Part shown: in pieces, positions 1 through 6,812 of the stretch
Layout of the letters: each line of letters opens with the position of its first letter
How positions within the stretch are numbered: the first letter of the stretch is position 1
NCBI GenBank assembly: GCA_030452775.1
Contig: JAKDLQ010000120.1
Span: 1-7,008, forward strand
Reading direction: 5' to 3'
DNA length: 7,008 nucleotides
Origin: Micrococcales bacterium
GTDB taxonomy: Bacteria > Actinomycetota > Actinomycetes > Actinomycetales > Dermatophilaceae
Position numbers and translations under genes: made by a program
Notes under the pieces: model-generated
Database searches by the model: none
Told to the model about the DNA's origin: nothing
What the model saw: only the letters and a program-made list of their open reading frames with translations

Positions 1-754
1 TCCCCGCCTGCACGACGGTCGGGGTCACCGACGTCTGTGCCGCTTCATCGCCGAGGCCGGCGATGGCGAGCACCTGATGGGCGAGCTCGACGGTCGCGTT
101 GATGCCGTGCTGCGGCTCGAGCCCGGCGTGCGCCGCCCGGCCATGCACCCGCACCGAATAGCGCGAGGCACCCTTGCGCCCGGCCTTGATCGCGCCGCCG
201 TCGGCGCTCGCCTCGAGGACGAAGACTGCGTCGCAGCCAGCGGCCTCGGCCTCGATGAGCGCGCGCGCACTCGGCGAGCCGATCTCCTCGTCCCCAGTCA
301 CGAGCACCGTCACGCCGTCGAGGTCGTGCCCGATCCGACCCAACTCCCCGAGGGCATAGAAGATCTGGACGAGACCGGTCAGCATGTCGAAGCACCCTGG
401 GCCGCGGATGACCCCATCGGTGACCGACCACGGATGCCGCTCGAGCGAGCCGATCGGCCAGACGGTGTCGTGATGCCCCAGCAGCAGGACACGGCGCGGT
501 CCGTCCCCGAGCCTCCATCGCAGGTGGGTGCAGCCGTCGAGGACGATCACCTCGGGGGCGACGCCGAGCGCCCGCTCGCCCTGACCGGCGACGATCTCGG
601 CACTGCGGCGCACGGCATCCTGGTCCGCCGACGGCGACTCGCAGACGACGAGGGCTTCGAGGTCGCTGAGCATCGCCGGCATCGCAGCGACGAAGCGCTC
701 GACAAGAGCAGGGCCCACGACGCCCTCCTCGGCGCCCATCCCGGGTGCGTTCAT
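1..754 (-). CDS. M20 family metallopeptidase (glutamate carboxypeptidase-like), C-terminus cut by window edge
   Basis: Zinc-dependent exopeptidase of the M20 (ArgE/DapE/CPG2) family, expected in the cytoplasm, hydrolysing a C-terminal amino acid or an N-acyl amino acid; the substrate cannot be told from sequence. The 251 visible residues carry the family signature in order: GHHDTVWP (residues 93-100, metal His94 and Asp96), GPGCFDM (118-124, bridging Asp123), GDEEIGS (154-160, general base Glu156 and metal Glu157), VLEAS (179-183, metal Glu181) and the lid/dimerisation motif HGRAAHAGLEP (204-214). The final metal His and the rest of the catalytic domain lie beyond position 1. The lysine that often follows FDM is Leu here. 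I chose the ATG at 754-752 because it overlaps the stop of the preceding small frame as ATGA, suggesting translational coupling; no clear Shine-Dalgarno is visible. Met6 (739) is the alternative start. No signal peptide is seen. Family assignment is secure. Confidence 0.93.
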   Translation of the reverse strand, partial: MNAPGMGAEEGVVGPALVERFVAAMPAMLSDLEALVVCESPSADQDAVRRSAEIVAGQGERALGVAPEVIVLDGCTHLRWRLGDGPRRVLLLGHHDTVWPIGSLERHPWSVTDGVIRGPGCFDMLTGLVQIFYALGELGRIGHDLDGVTVLVTGDEEIGSPSARALIEAEAAGCDAVFVLEASADGGAIKAGRKGASRYSVRVHGRAAHAGLEPQHGINATVELAHQVLAIAGLGDEAAQTSVTPTVVQAG

Positions 755-885
755 GCGAGCGCGGGGTCGGCACGCGCACCGTCGTGCAGGCAGGGCTTGC
801 CGTCGTCGAGGTCGCAGCAGGTGCCCGGGACCCAGGCCAGGCTCCCGGGGACCCTCATCACGACGAGGTACTGATCCACGGACAC
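751..885 (-). CDS. Possible small coupled protein upstream of the M20 peptidase (44 aa)
   Basis: I do not recognise this protein. The frame shows strong G/C preference at third positions and reads through WVPGTCCDLDDGKPCLHDG, with a CC pair and a third Cys. Its TGA (753-751) overlaps the ATG of the peptidase as ATGA, the arrangement of a coupled operon. The start is unclear: in-frame GTG codons lie at 885, 879 and 861 and an ATG at 858, none with a convincing Shine-Dalgarno. The frame stays open upstream to a TGA near 993 but offers no better start. A strong purine stretch (GGAGAGGGGTGAGG, minus strand, ~932-919) lies upstream, but the ATG right after it is in another frame and gives only 19 codons. 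It may be a genuine mini-gene or the 3' remnant of a longer gene damaged around the palindrome at 933-980. Confidence 0.38.
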   Translation of the reverse strand: MSVDQYLVVMRVPGSLAWVPGTCCDLDDGKPCLHDGARADPALA

Positions 886-1132
886 CAGATCGTACTCGTG
901 CGTCGGCTCGGCACCATCCTCACCCCTCTCCGGATTCGATGTATGGGCGCGTCGTAAGTGACGCGCCCATACATCGAATCGGGGTCAAGCCCCGGGGGGG
1001 TGAGACCGCGGGCGGAGCGCGGCCGCCGCCCCCACCGGAAGCGGCCTTCTGCGCCGATGTGGGTCCACCCGTCGGGTGCGGTGTGCACGACGACGGACGG
1101 CGCACTCAGGGTGGTTGACCTGCTCCCCCTGC
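886..1132. other. Gap between phosphatase and small frame, containing the palindrome
   Basis: About 250 bases without a confident gene. On the minus strand, from ~1110 to ~1030, one frame has coding-like third positions and reads SAPSVVVHTAPDGWTHIG and then GRFRW. It lacks an ATG or a good start: only CTG at 1109 or GTG at 1088. It runs into a low-complexity G/C-rich stretch (994-1045) and the inverted repeat. The coding-like frame after the palindrome is a different one. The stretch is therefore either non-coding leader sequence or the remains of a small gene. Confidence 0.5.
933..980. repeat. Perfect 21-bp inverted repeat with 6-base loop
   Basis: The left arm 933-953 (GATTCGATG...GGGCGCGTC) is exactly complementary to the right arm 960-980 (GACGCGCCC...CATCGAATC), with GTAAGT between them. 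In either strand this folds to a 21-bp uninterrupted stem. No T-run follows on either side, so it is not a classical intrinsic terminator. It lies ~150 bases after the phosphatase stop and ~50 bases before the small coupled frame. It could be a transcript-end or processing hairpin, an operator, or a copy of a dispersed palindromic element. A second weak hairpin, GGGG-TCAAG-CCCC (981-993), abuts it. Confidence 0.95.
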
Positions 1133-1915
1133 TCACGGCGTCTCGGGGGTGGTGTCTGCGTCGACGCCGGAGTCGGACTCCTGCCCCTGCAACCCCACGA
1201 CGATAGCAGTGGCGTTGTCGCGGCCCCCCGCTTCGAGGGCGCGGCGGAGCAGCTCGTCGCCGGCGCTCTGGGCGTCCTCGATGCCGGTGATGACCTCCTG
1301 CATCTCCTCGTCGGACAGTTCGTTGGACAGCCCGTCAGTGCACAGCAGGAACCGCTCCCCAGGGTTGGGCGGGAACACCCACGTGTCGACGGGACCCATC
1401 GGATCGCGGCCAAGGGATCGGGTGACGATGTTGCGACCGGGGTGGTGCCTGGCCTCGTCCGGCGTGATGAAGCCCTCGTCGACCAGCTCCTGCACCTCGG
1501 AGTGGTCGACGGTCACCCGAGTGAGACTGCCGTCGATGCAGCGGTAGACCCGCGAGTCGCCGATGTTGAAGACGGCCCAATGCTCGGAGTCTCCGACGTG
1601 CACGACGGCGAGCCCCGCGACGGTGGTCCCCATGCCGGTCTGGTCGGGGTGGCGGGCCGCGGAGGCAAGAATCCGCCGGTTGGCCTCGCGGACCTGAGCG
1701 ACGATGTCACGCACCGCCAGGACGGGGCGCTGCGCTAGGTCCCCGAGGGCATCGACCGTGAGGCCGCTGGCCACCTCGCCAGCGGCGTGGCCTCCCATCC
1801 CGTCGGCAACGACGAACACGGTGCCACGAGCCATGGCCCGGTCCTCGTTGTGGGCCCGGACCCGCCGGACATCCGTCGCCACCCCCACCATGAGCGATGA
1901 TCGCACCGCCCTCAT
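1133..1915 (-). CDS. PP2C-family serine/threonine protein phosphatase (260 aa)
   Basis: Mn/Mg-dependent phosphoprotein phosphatase that removes phosphate from Ser/Thr residues, expected to act in the cytoplasm opposite PknB-type kinases. All PP2C motifs are present: VRAHNEDRA (residues 19-27, Glu25/Asp26), VVADGMGGHAAGEVAS (35-50, metal Asp38), GMGTTVAGLAV (94-104), VFNIGDSRVYR (115-125), DHSEVQELV...GFI (137-150), RNIVTRSLG (161-169), LLCTDGLSNELSDEEM (190-205, metal Asp194) and GGRDNATAIVV (230-240, metal Asp233). The length is that of a bare catalytic domain, with a short acidic Thr/Pro tail and no transmembrane segment, unlike the membrane-anchored PstP type. I chose ATG 1915-1913, preceded by GGGGGTG about 7 bases upstream. 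The in-frame ATG at 1891 is the alternative; longer starts read low-quality non-coding sequence. It is transcribed divergently from the SARP-type regulator. No kinase gene is in the window, so its partner is unknown. Confidence 0.95.
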   Translation of the reverse strand: MRAVRSSLMVGVATDVRRVRAHNEDRAMARGTVFVVADGMGGHAAGEVASGLTVDALGDLAQRPVLAVRDIVAQVREANRRILASAARHPDQTGMGTTVAGLAVVHVGDSEHWAVFNIGDSRVYRCIDGSLTRVTVDHSEVQELVDEGFITPDEARHHPGRNIVTRSLGRDPMGPVDTWVFPPNPGERFLLCTDGLSNELSDEEMQEVITGIEDAQSAGDELLRRALEAGGRDNATAIVVGLQGQESDSGVDADTTPETP

Positions 1916-2175
1916 ACCGATGCACCCCCGGGCCACGACGGACCAGGAAACTGCGGGCGGGGGTGTGTGAGCCCTGGCATCCGTGTCCTTTCGTGGCGCA
2001 CCAGAGCCTGATACTCCCACGCGCCCGCGTGAGGAGCAGATCAGGCGGTACCCCGTCGGTTGGGCCTCTGCCATCGGCCATGGCCGGTACCGGGCGTCGA
2101 GCACTGTCGGGCACGGCGGCATACGGCTGCGTCCGGTCGATGGTGGCACTATTCTGTAGGCTCAGCGTTCTCCAC
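1916..2175. promoter_or_regulatory. Divergent intergenic region between phosphatase and regulator
   Basis: About 260 bases separate the two divergent start codons and must hold promoters for both directions. On the plus strand, TATTCT (2150-2155) and TAGGCT (2157-2162) are possible -10 elements for the regulator. Neither has a good -35, and TAGGCT would give a nearly leaderless message. AGCGTTC (2164-2170) lies six bases before the regulator ATG and matches the heptamer found twice upstream of the downstream operon. GGCCATGGCC (2076-2085) is a short palindrome. I see no convincing promoter for the phosphatase on the minus strand. Confidence 0.4.
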
Positions 2176-5100
2176 ATGTCGGGTGCCACGATGGCCGCAA
2201 CGATCCAGATCAACCTGCTCGGTGGGGTCGAGATCTCCAGTGTGGATGCCGCTCACTGGCGCGCCTCGTCGCGCGCAGTGTCGTTGCTGGCCTACCTGGT
2301 GATGCACGCCGACAGGCCCCAGCCCCGCGCGCATCTCGCGGAGGTGCTCTGGCCCGACTCCGAGAGCGGGCAGGCGCGGACGAATCTGCGCCGGGAGCTG
2401 CACCATCTGAGGTCTCTCCTCGGTGACAGCGCGTGTTTGCGGGTCGAGCCCGCTGCGCTGGTGTGGCTCACCGGAGCGGACTGTGTCGTCGACGTGCACG
2501 AGTTCGTCACGGCTTGCCGGAGCGCGGTCGCCGCGGTCGATGCCGAGGAGCGTGACGGGGTGGAGCGGCACGGCGGCGCAGCGCTCGCGCTCTACCGCGG
2601 CCCGTTCCTGCCCGGCTGCTACGACGACTGGGCGCTCACCGCGCGTGAGGAGCTGGACCGCGCCTGTGTCGATCTCTGCGACCGGGTCGCGACCTACTGG
2701 CAGACCCACGACGACCCGGTGGCAGCGGCCGCGTTCGCCCGCAGGCGCGTGCAGCTGGCGCCACTGGAGGAGCAGGGCTACCGGTTGCTCATGCGGGCAC
2801 AGCGCTCCGGCCGGGACCGGGCGGGCGCGATGCGCACCTACCACCAGTGCGCCTCGCTGCTCGAACGAGAGCTCGGGGTCGCACCCTCACCAGAGACGCG
2901 GGCCGAGCTCGACGCCACCCTTGCCGACGCCGGAGACGGGCTCCACGCAGTCGCCTCCGGGGGCGGACCGGACCTCACGGTCGGCGGTGCCGGCGCGAGG
3001 TGGTCGTGGGCGCCGGATCTGGTCGGACGTGAGGCCGAGTGTGCCCGGCTGCTGACCGCGTGGGAAGCAGCACAGGCGGGCGGCAGGTTTCTCGTCGTCG
3101 CCGGTGAGGCCGGCATCGGCAAGACCCGGCTGGTCGCGGAGCTGGCCGGCGTCGTGCGACGGCAGGGTGCGTTCGTCGCGACCACACGATGCTTCGCCGC
3201 GTCCCGCTCGGTGCCCCTGGCGCCGGTTGCCGACTGGCTGCGCAGTCCGCACCTGCGGATGGCAGTGGGGCGTCTCGATCCGGCGTGGCGCACGGAGGTG
3301 GATCGGCTCGTTCCCGACGGGGAGCAGCCCCCGACCCCGGCCACCGGTGTCCGCGCGAAGGTCGACGCGTGGCAACGGTTGCGGTTCTTCGAGGGTCTCG
3401 CCCGCGCGTTCGTCGCCGTCGACGGCCCCACGCTGCTCATCGTGGACGACCTCCAGTGGTGCGACCGGGCGACGCTGTCGTGGCTGTCGTTCCTCATGTC
3501 GTTCGCCGACCACTTCCCGCTGCTCGTCGTCGCGACGGCCCGCGACGAAGAGCTCGAGAGCAGCGAGCTCTCCGGTCCCCTGAACGCCATGCGAGCCGGC
3601 GGTCAGGCCGAGATCGTCAGCCTCGACAGTCTGTCCGCGCAGGGCTCGGCCGAGCTCGCCTCCGGGGTGCTGGGCCACCCCGTGAGCGCCGACGAGCTGA
3701 CCCTGATGATGTCGGCGACCGGAGGCAACCCCTTCTACCTGCTCGAGGCGCTGCGGGCAGCATCCTCGACGCCAGGAGAGGTCGAGTCCGCAGACCTGCA
3801 GGGCGTGCTGACCGGCCGACTCTCGCGGCTGTCCGAGCCGGCCCGAGAGGTGGTCTCACTGGCATCGGCTGTGGGCCGCGACTTCACCCTCGACGTGCTG
3901 ATCGAGGCGTCCGACCTCGAGGAGTCCGCCGTGGTGCGGCTCGTCGATGACCTGTGGCGTCGGCGAGTCCTCGAGGAGCGCGGCCGAGGGTATGACTTCG
4001 CGCACGACCTGCTCCGCGAGGCGGCATACCAGATGGTGAGCCCGCCCCGGCGATGGCTCCTGCACCGCCGCCTGGCCCAAGCGTTGGAGCTCTTGTACGC
4101 CGACAACCTCGACACGGTGGCTGCTCAGCTCGCCGAGCAGCACGACCGCAGCGGCCGGCCGGAGCGCGCTCTCCCCTTCTACGAGCGTGCCGCCCGGCGA
4201 GCCACCGCGCTGTTCGCCCACGCCGAGAGCGTTCGGCTCTGGCAACGGTGCCTCGACCTCATCCATGCACTACCTGCGAGCAGGTCGCGTGACCAGCACG
4301 AGATCGAGGTGCTGCAAGAGCTGCTGCCACCGATGAACGCCTGGCGCGGCTACGCGTCGGCGGAGCTCGAGACCTACGAGCGCCGCACGGAGGCACTCGG
4401 CGAGCGCCTCGGCCTCGTGGAGGTCCGCTGCACAGCCGCGATCGCGTTGTTCACAGCCACCTTCGTCCAGGGTCGCATCGCAGAGTCGCACGAGTGGGGC
4501 AAGCGGGCGATGACCTGGTCGCAGCAGCGTCCGGAGCTGGCAGCCCAGGCCCACCTTGCGCTCGCCGGATCGGGCCTCGGCCTCGGACTGCTCCCGCTGG
4601 CCGATGAGCACTTCAGGCTGGCCTGCGACCTCGCCGGCGAGTCCGACTCGCTGCCCATCGGCACCCGCACCGAAGTGCACGCCCGCGGTTGGCGGGCACA
4701 CACCCGATGGCTCCTCGGCGACGAGGTCGGTGCCGCGGCGGCCAGCGCGGAGGCGGTGCAGCGCGCGCGGTTGATCGACCATCCGTACTCCCTCACGGTG
4801 GCGCTGTCGTATGCCGCCGTCACCCACCAGTTGCTGGACGAGGTGTCGTCGCTGGGAGCCGTCCTCGACGAGCTGGCCCGGCTGTGCGACCGCTACAGCT
4901 TCGCGTACTACGGGCAGTGGGCGACCGTGCTCACCGGCTGGGCGGAGGGCGGAGCCCCCGGATTGCGCACCGCTCGGCGCGGGATCGAGGCACTGGAACA
5001 GGAACGCTCGCTGACCCGGATGCCGTACTGGCTGTGGCTGGCCGCCGACCTGCATCGCCGTGACGGGGACGCCGCGGCCGCGACGGCGCTCCTCGATGCG

Positions 5101-5292
5101 GCTGCCTCCTTCGCGACCGAGCACGAGGACCGGTGGTGGCTCCCGGAGGTCCTCCGGACGCGCGCCGCCCTCGAGCCGGGCCCGCGCGCTCGCAGGCTCG
5201 TGGAGCGGGCGATGGCGTGGGCCGAGTCGCAGTCGAGCATCACCCTCCTCGAGCGGTGCCGCGCGGACCTCACCGCGTACGCCGAGGGCTGA
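2176..5292 (+). CDS. Large SARP-type transcriptional regulator: winged helix + BTAD + AAA ATPase + TPR-like C-terminus (1038 aa)
   Basis: Predicted DNA-binding activator of the AfsR/SARP class with its own signalling ATPase. Residues ~8-105 form the OmpR-like winged helix (INLLGGVEI at 12-20, then ARTNLRRELHHLRSLLGD). Residues ~105-247 are the BTAD domain (ALYRGPFLPGCYDDW, RTYHQCASLLERELGVAPSPETRAEL). The AAA/NTPase module follows: DLVGREAE, Walker A GEAGIGKTRL (310-319) and Walker B LLIVDDLQW (420-428). After a GNPFYLLEALRA-type segment, the C-terminal ~450 residues are Ala/Leu/Glu-rich helical repeats resembling TPR, probably a ligand- or protein-sensing platform. The protein ends without a LuxR-type helix-turn-helix, so the N-terminal winged helix is the only DNA-binding domain visible. 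The start is uncertain: ATG 2176 is used here and ATG 2191 (MAATIQINLLGG) is equally possible; ATG 2140 would add residues with non-coding codon use. It lies 167 bases upstream of, and on the same strand as, the flavoenzyme operon. Its ligand is unknown. Confidence 0.93.
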   Translation: MSGATMAATIQINLLGGVEISSVDAAHWRASSRAVSLLAYLVMHADRPQPRAHLAEVLWPDSESGQARTNLRRELHHLRSLLGDSACLRVEPAALVWLTGADCVVDVHEFVTACRSAVAAVDAEERDGVERHGGAALALYRGPFLPGCYDDWALTAREELDRACVDLCDRVATYWQTHDDPVAAAAFARRRVQLAPLEEQGYRLLMRAQRSGRDRAGAMRTYHQCASLLERELGVAPSPETRAELDATLADAGDGLHAVASGGGPDLTVGGAGARWSWAPDLVGREAECARLLTAWEAAQAGGRFLVVAGEAGIGKTRLVAELAGVVRRQGAFVATTRCFAASRSVPLAPVADWLRSPHLRMAVGRLDPAWRTEVDRLVPDGEQPPTPATGVRAKVDAWQRLRFFEGLARAFVAVDGPTLLIVDDLQWCDRATLSWLSFLMSFADHFPLLVVATARDEELESSELSGPLNAMRAGGQAEIVSLDSLSAQGSAELASGVLGHPVSADELTLMMSATGGNPFYLLEALRAASSTPGEVESADLQGVLTGRLSRLSEPAREVVSLASAVGRDFTLDVLIEASDLEESAVVRLVDDLWRRRVLEERGRGYDFAHDLLREAAYQMVSPPRRWLLHRRLAQALELLYADNLDTVAAQLAEQHDRSGRPERALPFYERAARRATALFAHAESVRLWQRCLDLIHALPASRSRDQHEIEVLQELLPPMNAWRGYASAELETYERRTEALGERLGLVEVRCTAAIALFTATFVQGRIAESHEWGKRAMTWSQQRPELAAQAHLALAGSGLGLGLLPLADEHFRLACDLAGESDSLPIGTRTEVHARGWRAHTRWLLGDEVGAAAASAEAVQRARLIDHPYSLTVALSYAAVTHQLLDEVSSLGAVLDELARLCDRYSFAYYGQWATVLTGWAEGGAPGLRTARRGIEALEQERSLTRMPYWLWLAADLHRRDGDAAAATALLDAAASFATEHEDRWWLPEVLRTRAALEPGPRARRLVERAMAWAESQSSITLLERCRADLTAYAEG

Positions 5293-5294
5293 CA

Positions 5295-5307
5295 GTCGGT
5301 CCCCGAC
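5295..5307 (+). terminator. Weak hairpin just after the regulator stop
   Basis: GTCGG-TCC-CCGAC forms a 5-bp stem with a 3-base loop two bases after the TGA of the regulator. There is no T-run behind it, so its role as a terminator is only a guess. Confidence 0.2.
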
Positions 5308-5381
5308 GAGGGCTTGCCGTTCCCGCCACGACGCCTGGCATCAAGTGGTGGGGACGAGCGTTCTTGGCCGCCCACCGCACT

Positions 5382-5415
5382 CGGAACGGTTGCCGAACGC
5401 CGCCCTGCCTAGCGT
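5382..5415 (+). promoter_or_regulatory. Candidate SARP operator and -10 element ahead of the small-protein/flavoenzyme operon
   Basis: CGGAACG (5382-5388) and CCGAACG (5393-5399) match at 6 of 7 positions and start exactly 11 bases apart, on the same face of the helix. TAGCGT (5410-5415) fits an actinobacterial -10 (TAnnnT) and begins 10 bases after the second heptamer. SARP regulators are known to bind heptameric direct repeats at 11-bp spacing shortly upstream of the -10, replacing a good -35; none is visible here. A dyad CGTTC-CTGA-GAACG (5413-5426) overlaps the likely transcription start. The assignment to the neighbouring regulator is inference from position. Confidence 0.42.
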
Positions 5416-5459
5416 TCCTGAGAACGGGGCCGATCCACGGCCGAGGACAGGAGCGCGTC

Positions 5460-5678
5460 ATGACCGATCCGGCGAGACTCCAGGCGATGCGGACATCCGT
5501 CGCGCGTGGCTACGTCCTCCTTGGCATCGCAGCCTGCCCGGAATGCGGGCGGTTGGCCGACGTGGTCGACCGGTTCGTGCTCCCCTCCACCGACGGCCCG
5601 CTCGAGCACATCCGGCTGCGGTGCGACGGCGGGCGCCACCATCTCACGCTCATCATCGAAGGGAACTTGGAGACATGA
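5460..5678 (+). CDS. Small cysteine-containing protein, zinc-ribbon-like (72 aa)
   Basis: I do not recognise this as a named family. It has a CPEC motif (Cys26, Cys29) after a short helix-like N-terminus, then RLRCDGGRHH (Cys54, His60/His61) and a hydrophobic LTLII end. The CxxC...C...HH spacing would suit a single small zinc site, though this is inference from residues only. The start is well set: AGGAG (5449-5453) lies six bases before ATG 5460. Its TGA overlaps the flavoenzyme ATG as ATGA, so the two are almost certainly co-translated. It may be an accessory, metal-binding or regulatory partner of the oxidoreductase, or an unrelated passenger. Codon use matches its neighbours. Confidence 0.75.
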   Translation: MTDPARLQAMRTSVARGYVLLGIAACPECGRLADVVDRFVLPSTDGPLEHIRLRCDGGRHHLTLIIEGNLET

Positions 5679-6800
5679 CGAACACGACGGCATACGTCAA
5701 CACCACGGAACGACCGGGCGGTCTGCCCTGGGGGGAGCTCGCGGCCCTCGCCGGTGGCGAGGTGATCCTGCCCGGGGACGGCGAGTACGACGCGGCTCGC
5801 GCCGTCTACAACGCGATGATCGACAAACGCCCTGCCGCCGTGCTTCGGTGTCGTGACTCGGCCGACGTCGTCGCCGGCGTCCGGTTCGCGAATGCCCACG
5901 GGGTCGAGCTGGCGGTCCGCGGCGGAGGACACAACGCCGCAGGGCTGGGCGTCTGGGACGACGCCCTGGTGCTCGACCTGGCTCCGATGCGAAGCACCAC
6001 GGTCGATCCCGCAGCGGGAACGGTCCGCGTCGACGGCGGCTGCACGTGGCGCGACGTCGACCACGCCACCGTCGCGTTCGGGATGGCTACTCCGTCCGGC
6101 TTCCTGGCCAGCACCGGGGTCGGGGGCCTGACCCTCGGCGGCGGCATCGGTTACCTCACCCGCCGGTTCGGGCTCACCGTCGACAACCTGCTGGGCGCCG
6201 ACGTGGTGCTCGCCGACGGATCCCTGGTGCGAGCCGACGCCGAGACCCATCCCGACCTGTTCTGGGCGCTGCGCGGCGGCGGCGGCAACTTCGGCGTCGT
6301 CACCTCGTTCACGTTCAGGTGCCACCAGATCGGCGACCACGGCACCGTCTTCGCAGGACCGGTCCTCTACGACCTGGCCGACACCCGCGAGGTGCACCGA
6401 GATCAGCGATGCCGCGATCGAGGTGCACGAGAAGTACGGTGCCCTGCTGCCCACCGGTCATTCCACCATGCACATGTACCCGGTCGGGGGCGCCGCCGCC
6501 CGGGTCGGGACAAACGCCACCGCGTTCGCCCACCGTGAGGGCGGATGGGCCGCGGTCATTGTCGGGGTCGACCCCGACCCGGCCAACGCCGACCGGATCT
6601 CGGCGTGGGCGAAGGACTACTGGCACGAGCTGCACCCGACATCGGCCGAAGGCACCTATGTGAACTTCCTCATGGACGAGGGGGCCGACCGGGTGCGGGC
6701 GTCATACGGACGCAACTACGAGCGGCTCGCCTCGATCAAGAAGCGGTACGACCCGGACAACATCTTCCACGTCAACCAGAACATCCCGCCGGCAGCCTGA
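5675..6800 (+). pseudogene. FAD-dependent oxidoreductase (berberine-bridge-like, PCMH fold), internally deleted and frameshifted
   Basis: Secreted or cytosolic flavoprotein oxidase/dehydrogenase family; no signal peptide is seen, so cytosolic here. The N-terminal part (5675-6394, 240 residues) has the FAD-binding PCMH domain: RGGGHNAAGLGVW (82-94, with His86 the expected covalent FAD attachment site), WRDVDHATVAFGMATPSG, STGVGGLTLGGGIGYLTRRFG and LFWALRGGGGNFGVVTSF. The Cys that makes the second flavin bond in bicovalent members is absent (STGVGGL). After LYDLADTREV the frame breaks. From 6399 the +1-shifted frame resumes with EISDAAIEVHEKYG and runs to the BBE C-terminal motif YDPDNIFHVNQNI (stop 6798-6800). 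Intact relatives are ~460 residues. Here 240 plus 133 are left, so ~85-90 residues of the substrate-binding domain are missing. Read straight through, the first frame ends at 6538 with a meaningless Arg-rich tail. This is either a real inactivating deletion or an assembly error; the latter is plausible near a damaged contig end. Confidence 0.9.
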
Positions 6801-6812
6801 GACAACGGCCTC

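Noticed and set aside
77..874. Long plus-strand frame of 265 codons opposite the peptidase
   Set aside because: It is the antisense shadow of the M20 gene, whose minus-strand frame carries every catalytic motif.
858..1136. Minus-strand 92-codon frame running through the palindrome
   Set aside because: It reads straight across both hairpin arms and ends in another frame's coding sequence (STSS); only its first ~27 codons past 1110 look coding-like, so I kept that part as a note, not a gene.
4270..5124. Long minus-strand frame of 284 codons inside the regulator gene
   Set aside because: Antisense shadow typical of GC-rich coding DNA; composition is unlike a real protein and the plus frame is continuous with the regulator.
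5345..5378. Imperfect hairpin GGTGGG ... CCCACC (18-base loop) as a terminator of the regulator transcript
   Set aside because: Short stem, long loop, no T-run; may be chance in a GC-rich gap.
6388..6428. 10-bp direct repeat CGAGGTGCAC (6388-6397 and 6419-6428) at the flavoenzyme junction as a deletion footprint
   Set aside because: Recombination between repeats would leave one copy at the junction, not two; both copies code for similar family residues (REVH, IEVH), so coincidence is likelier.
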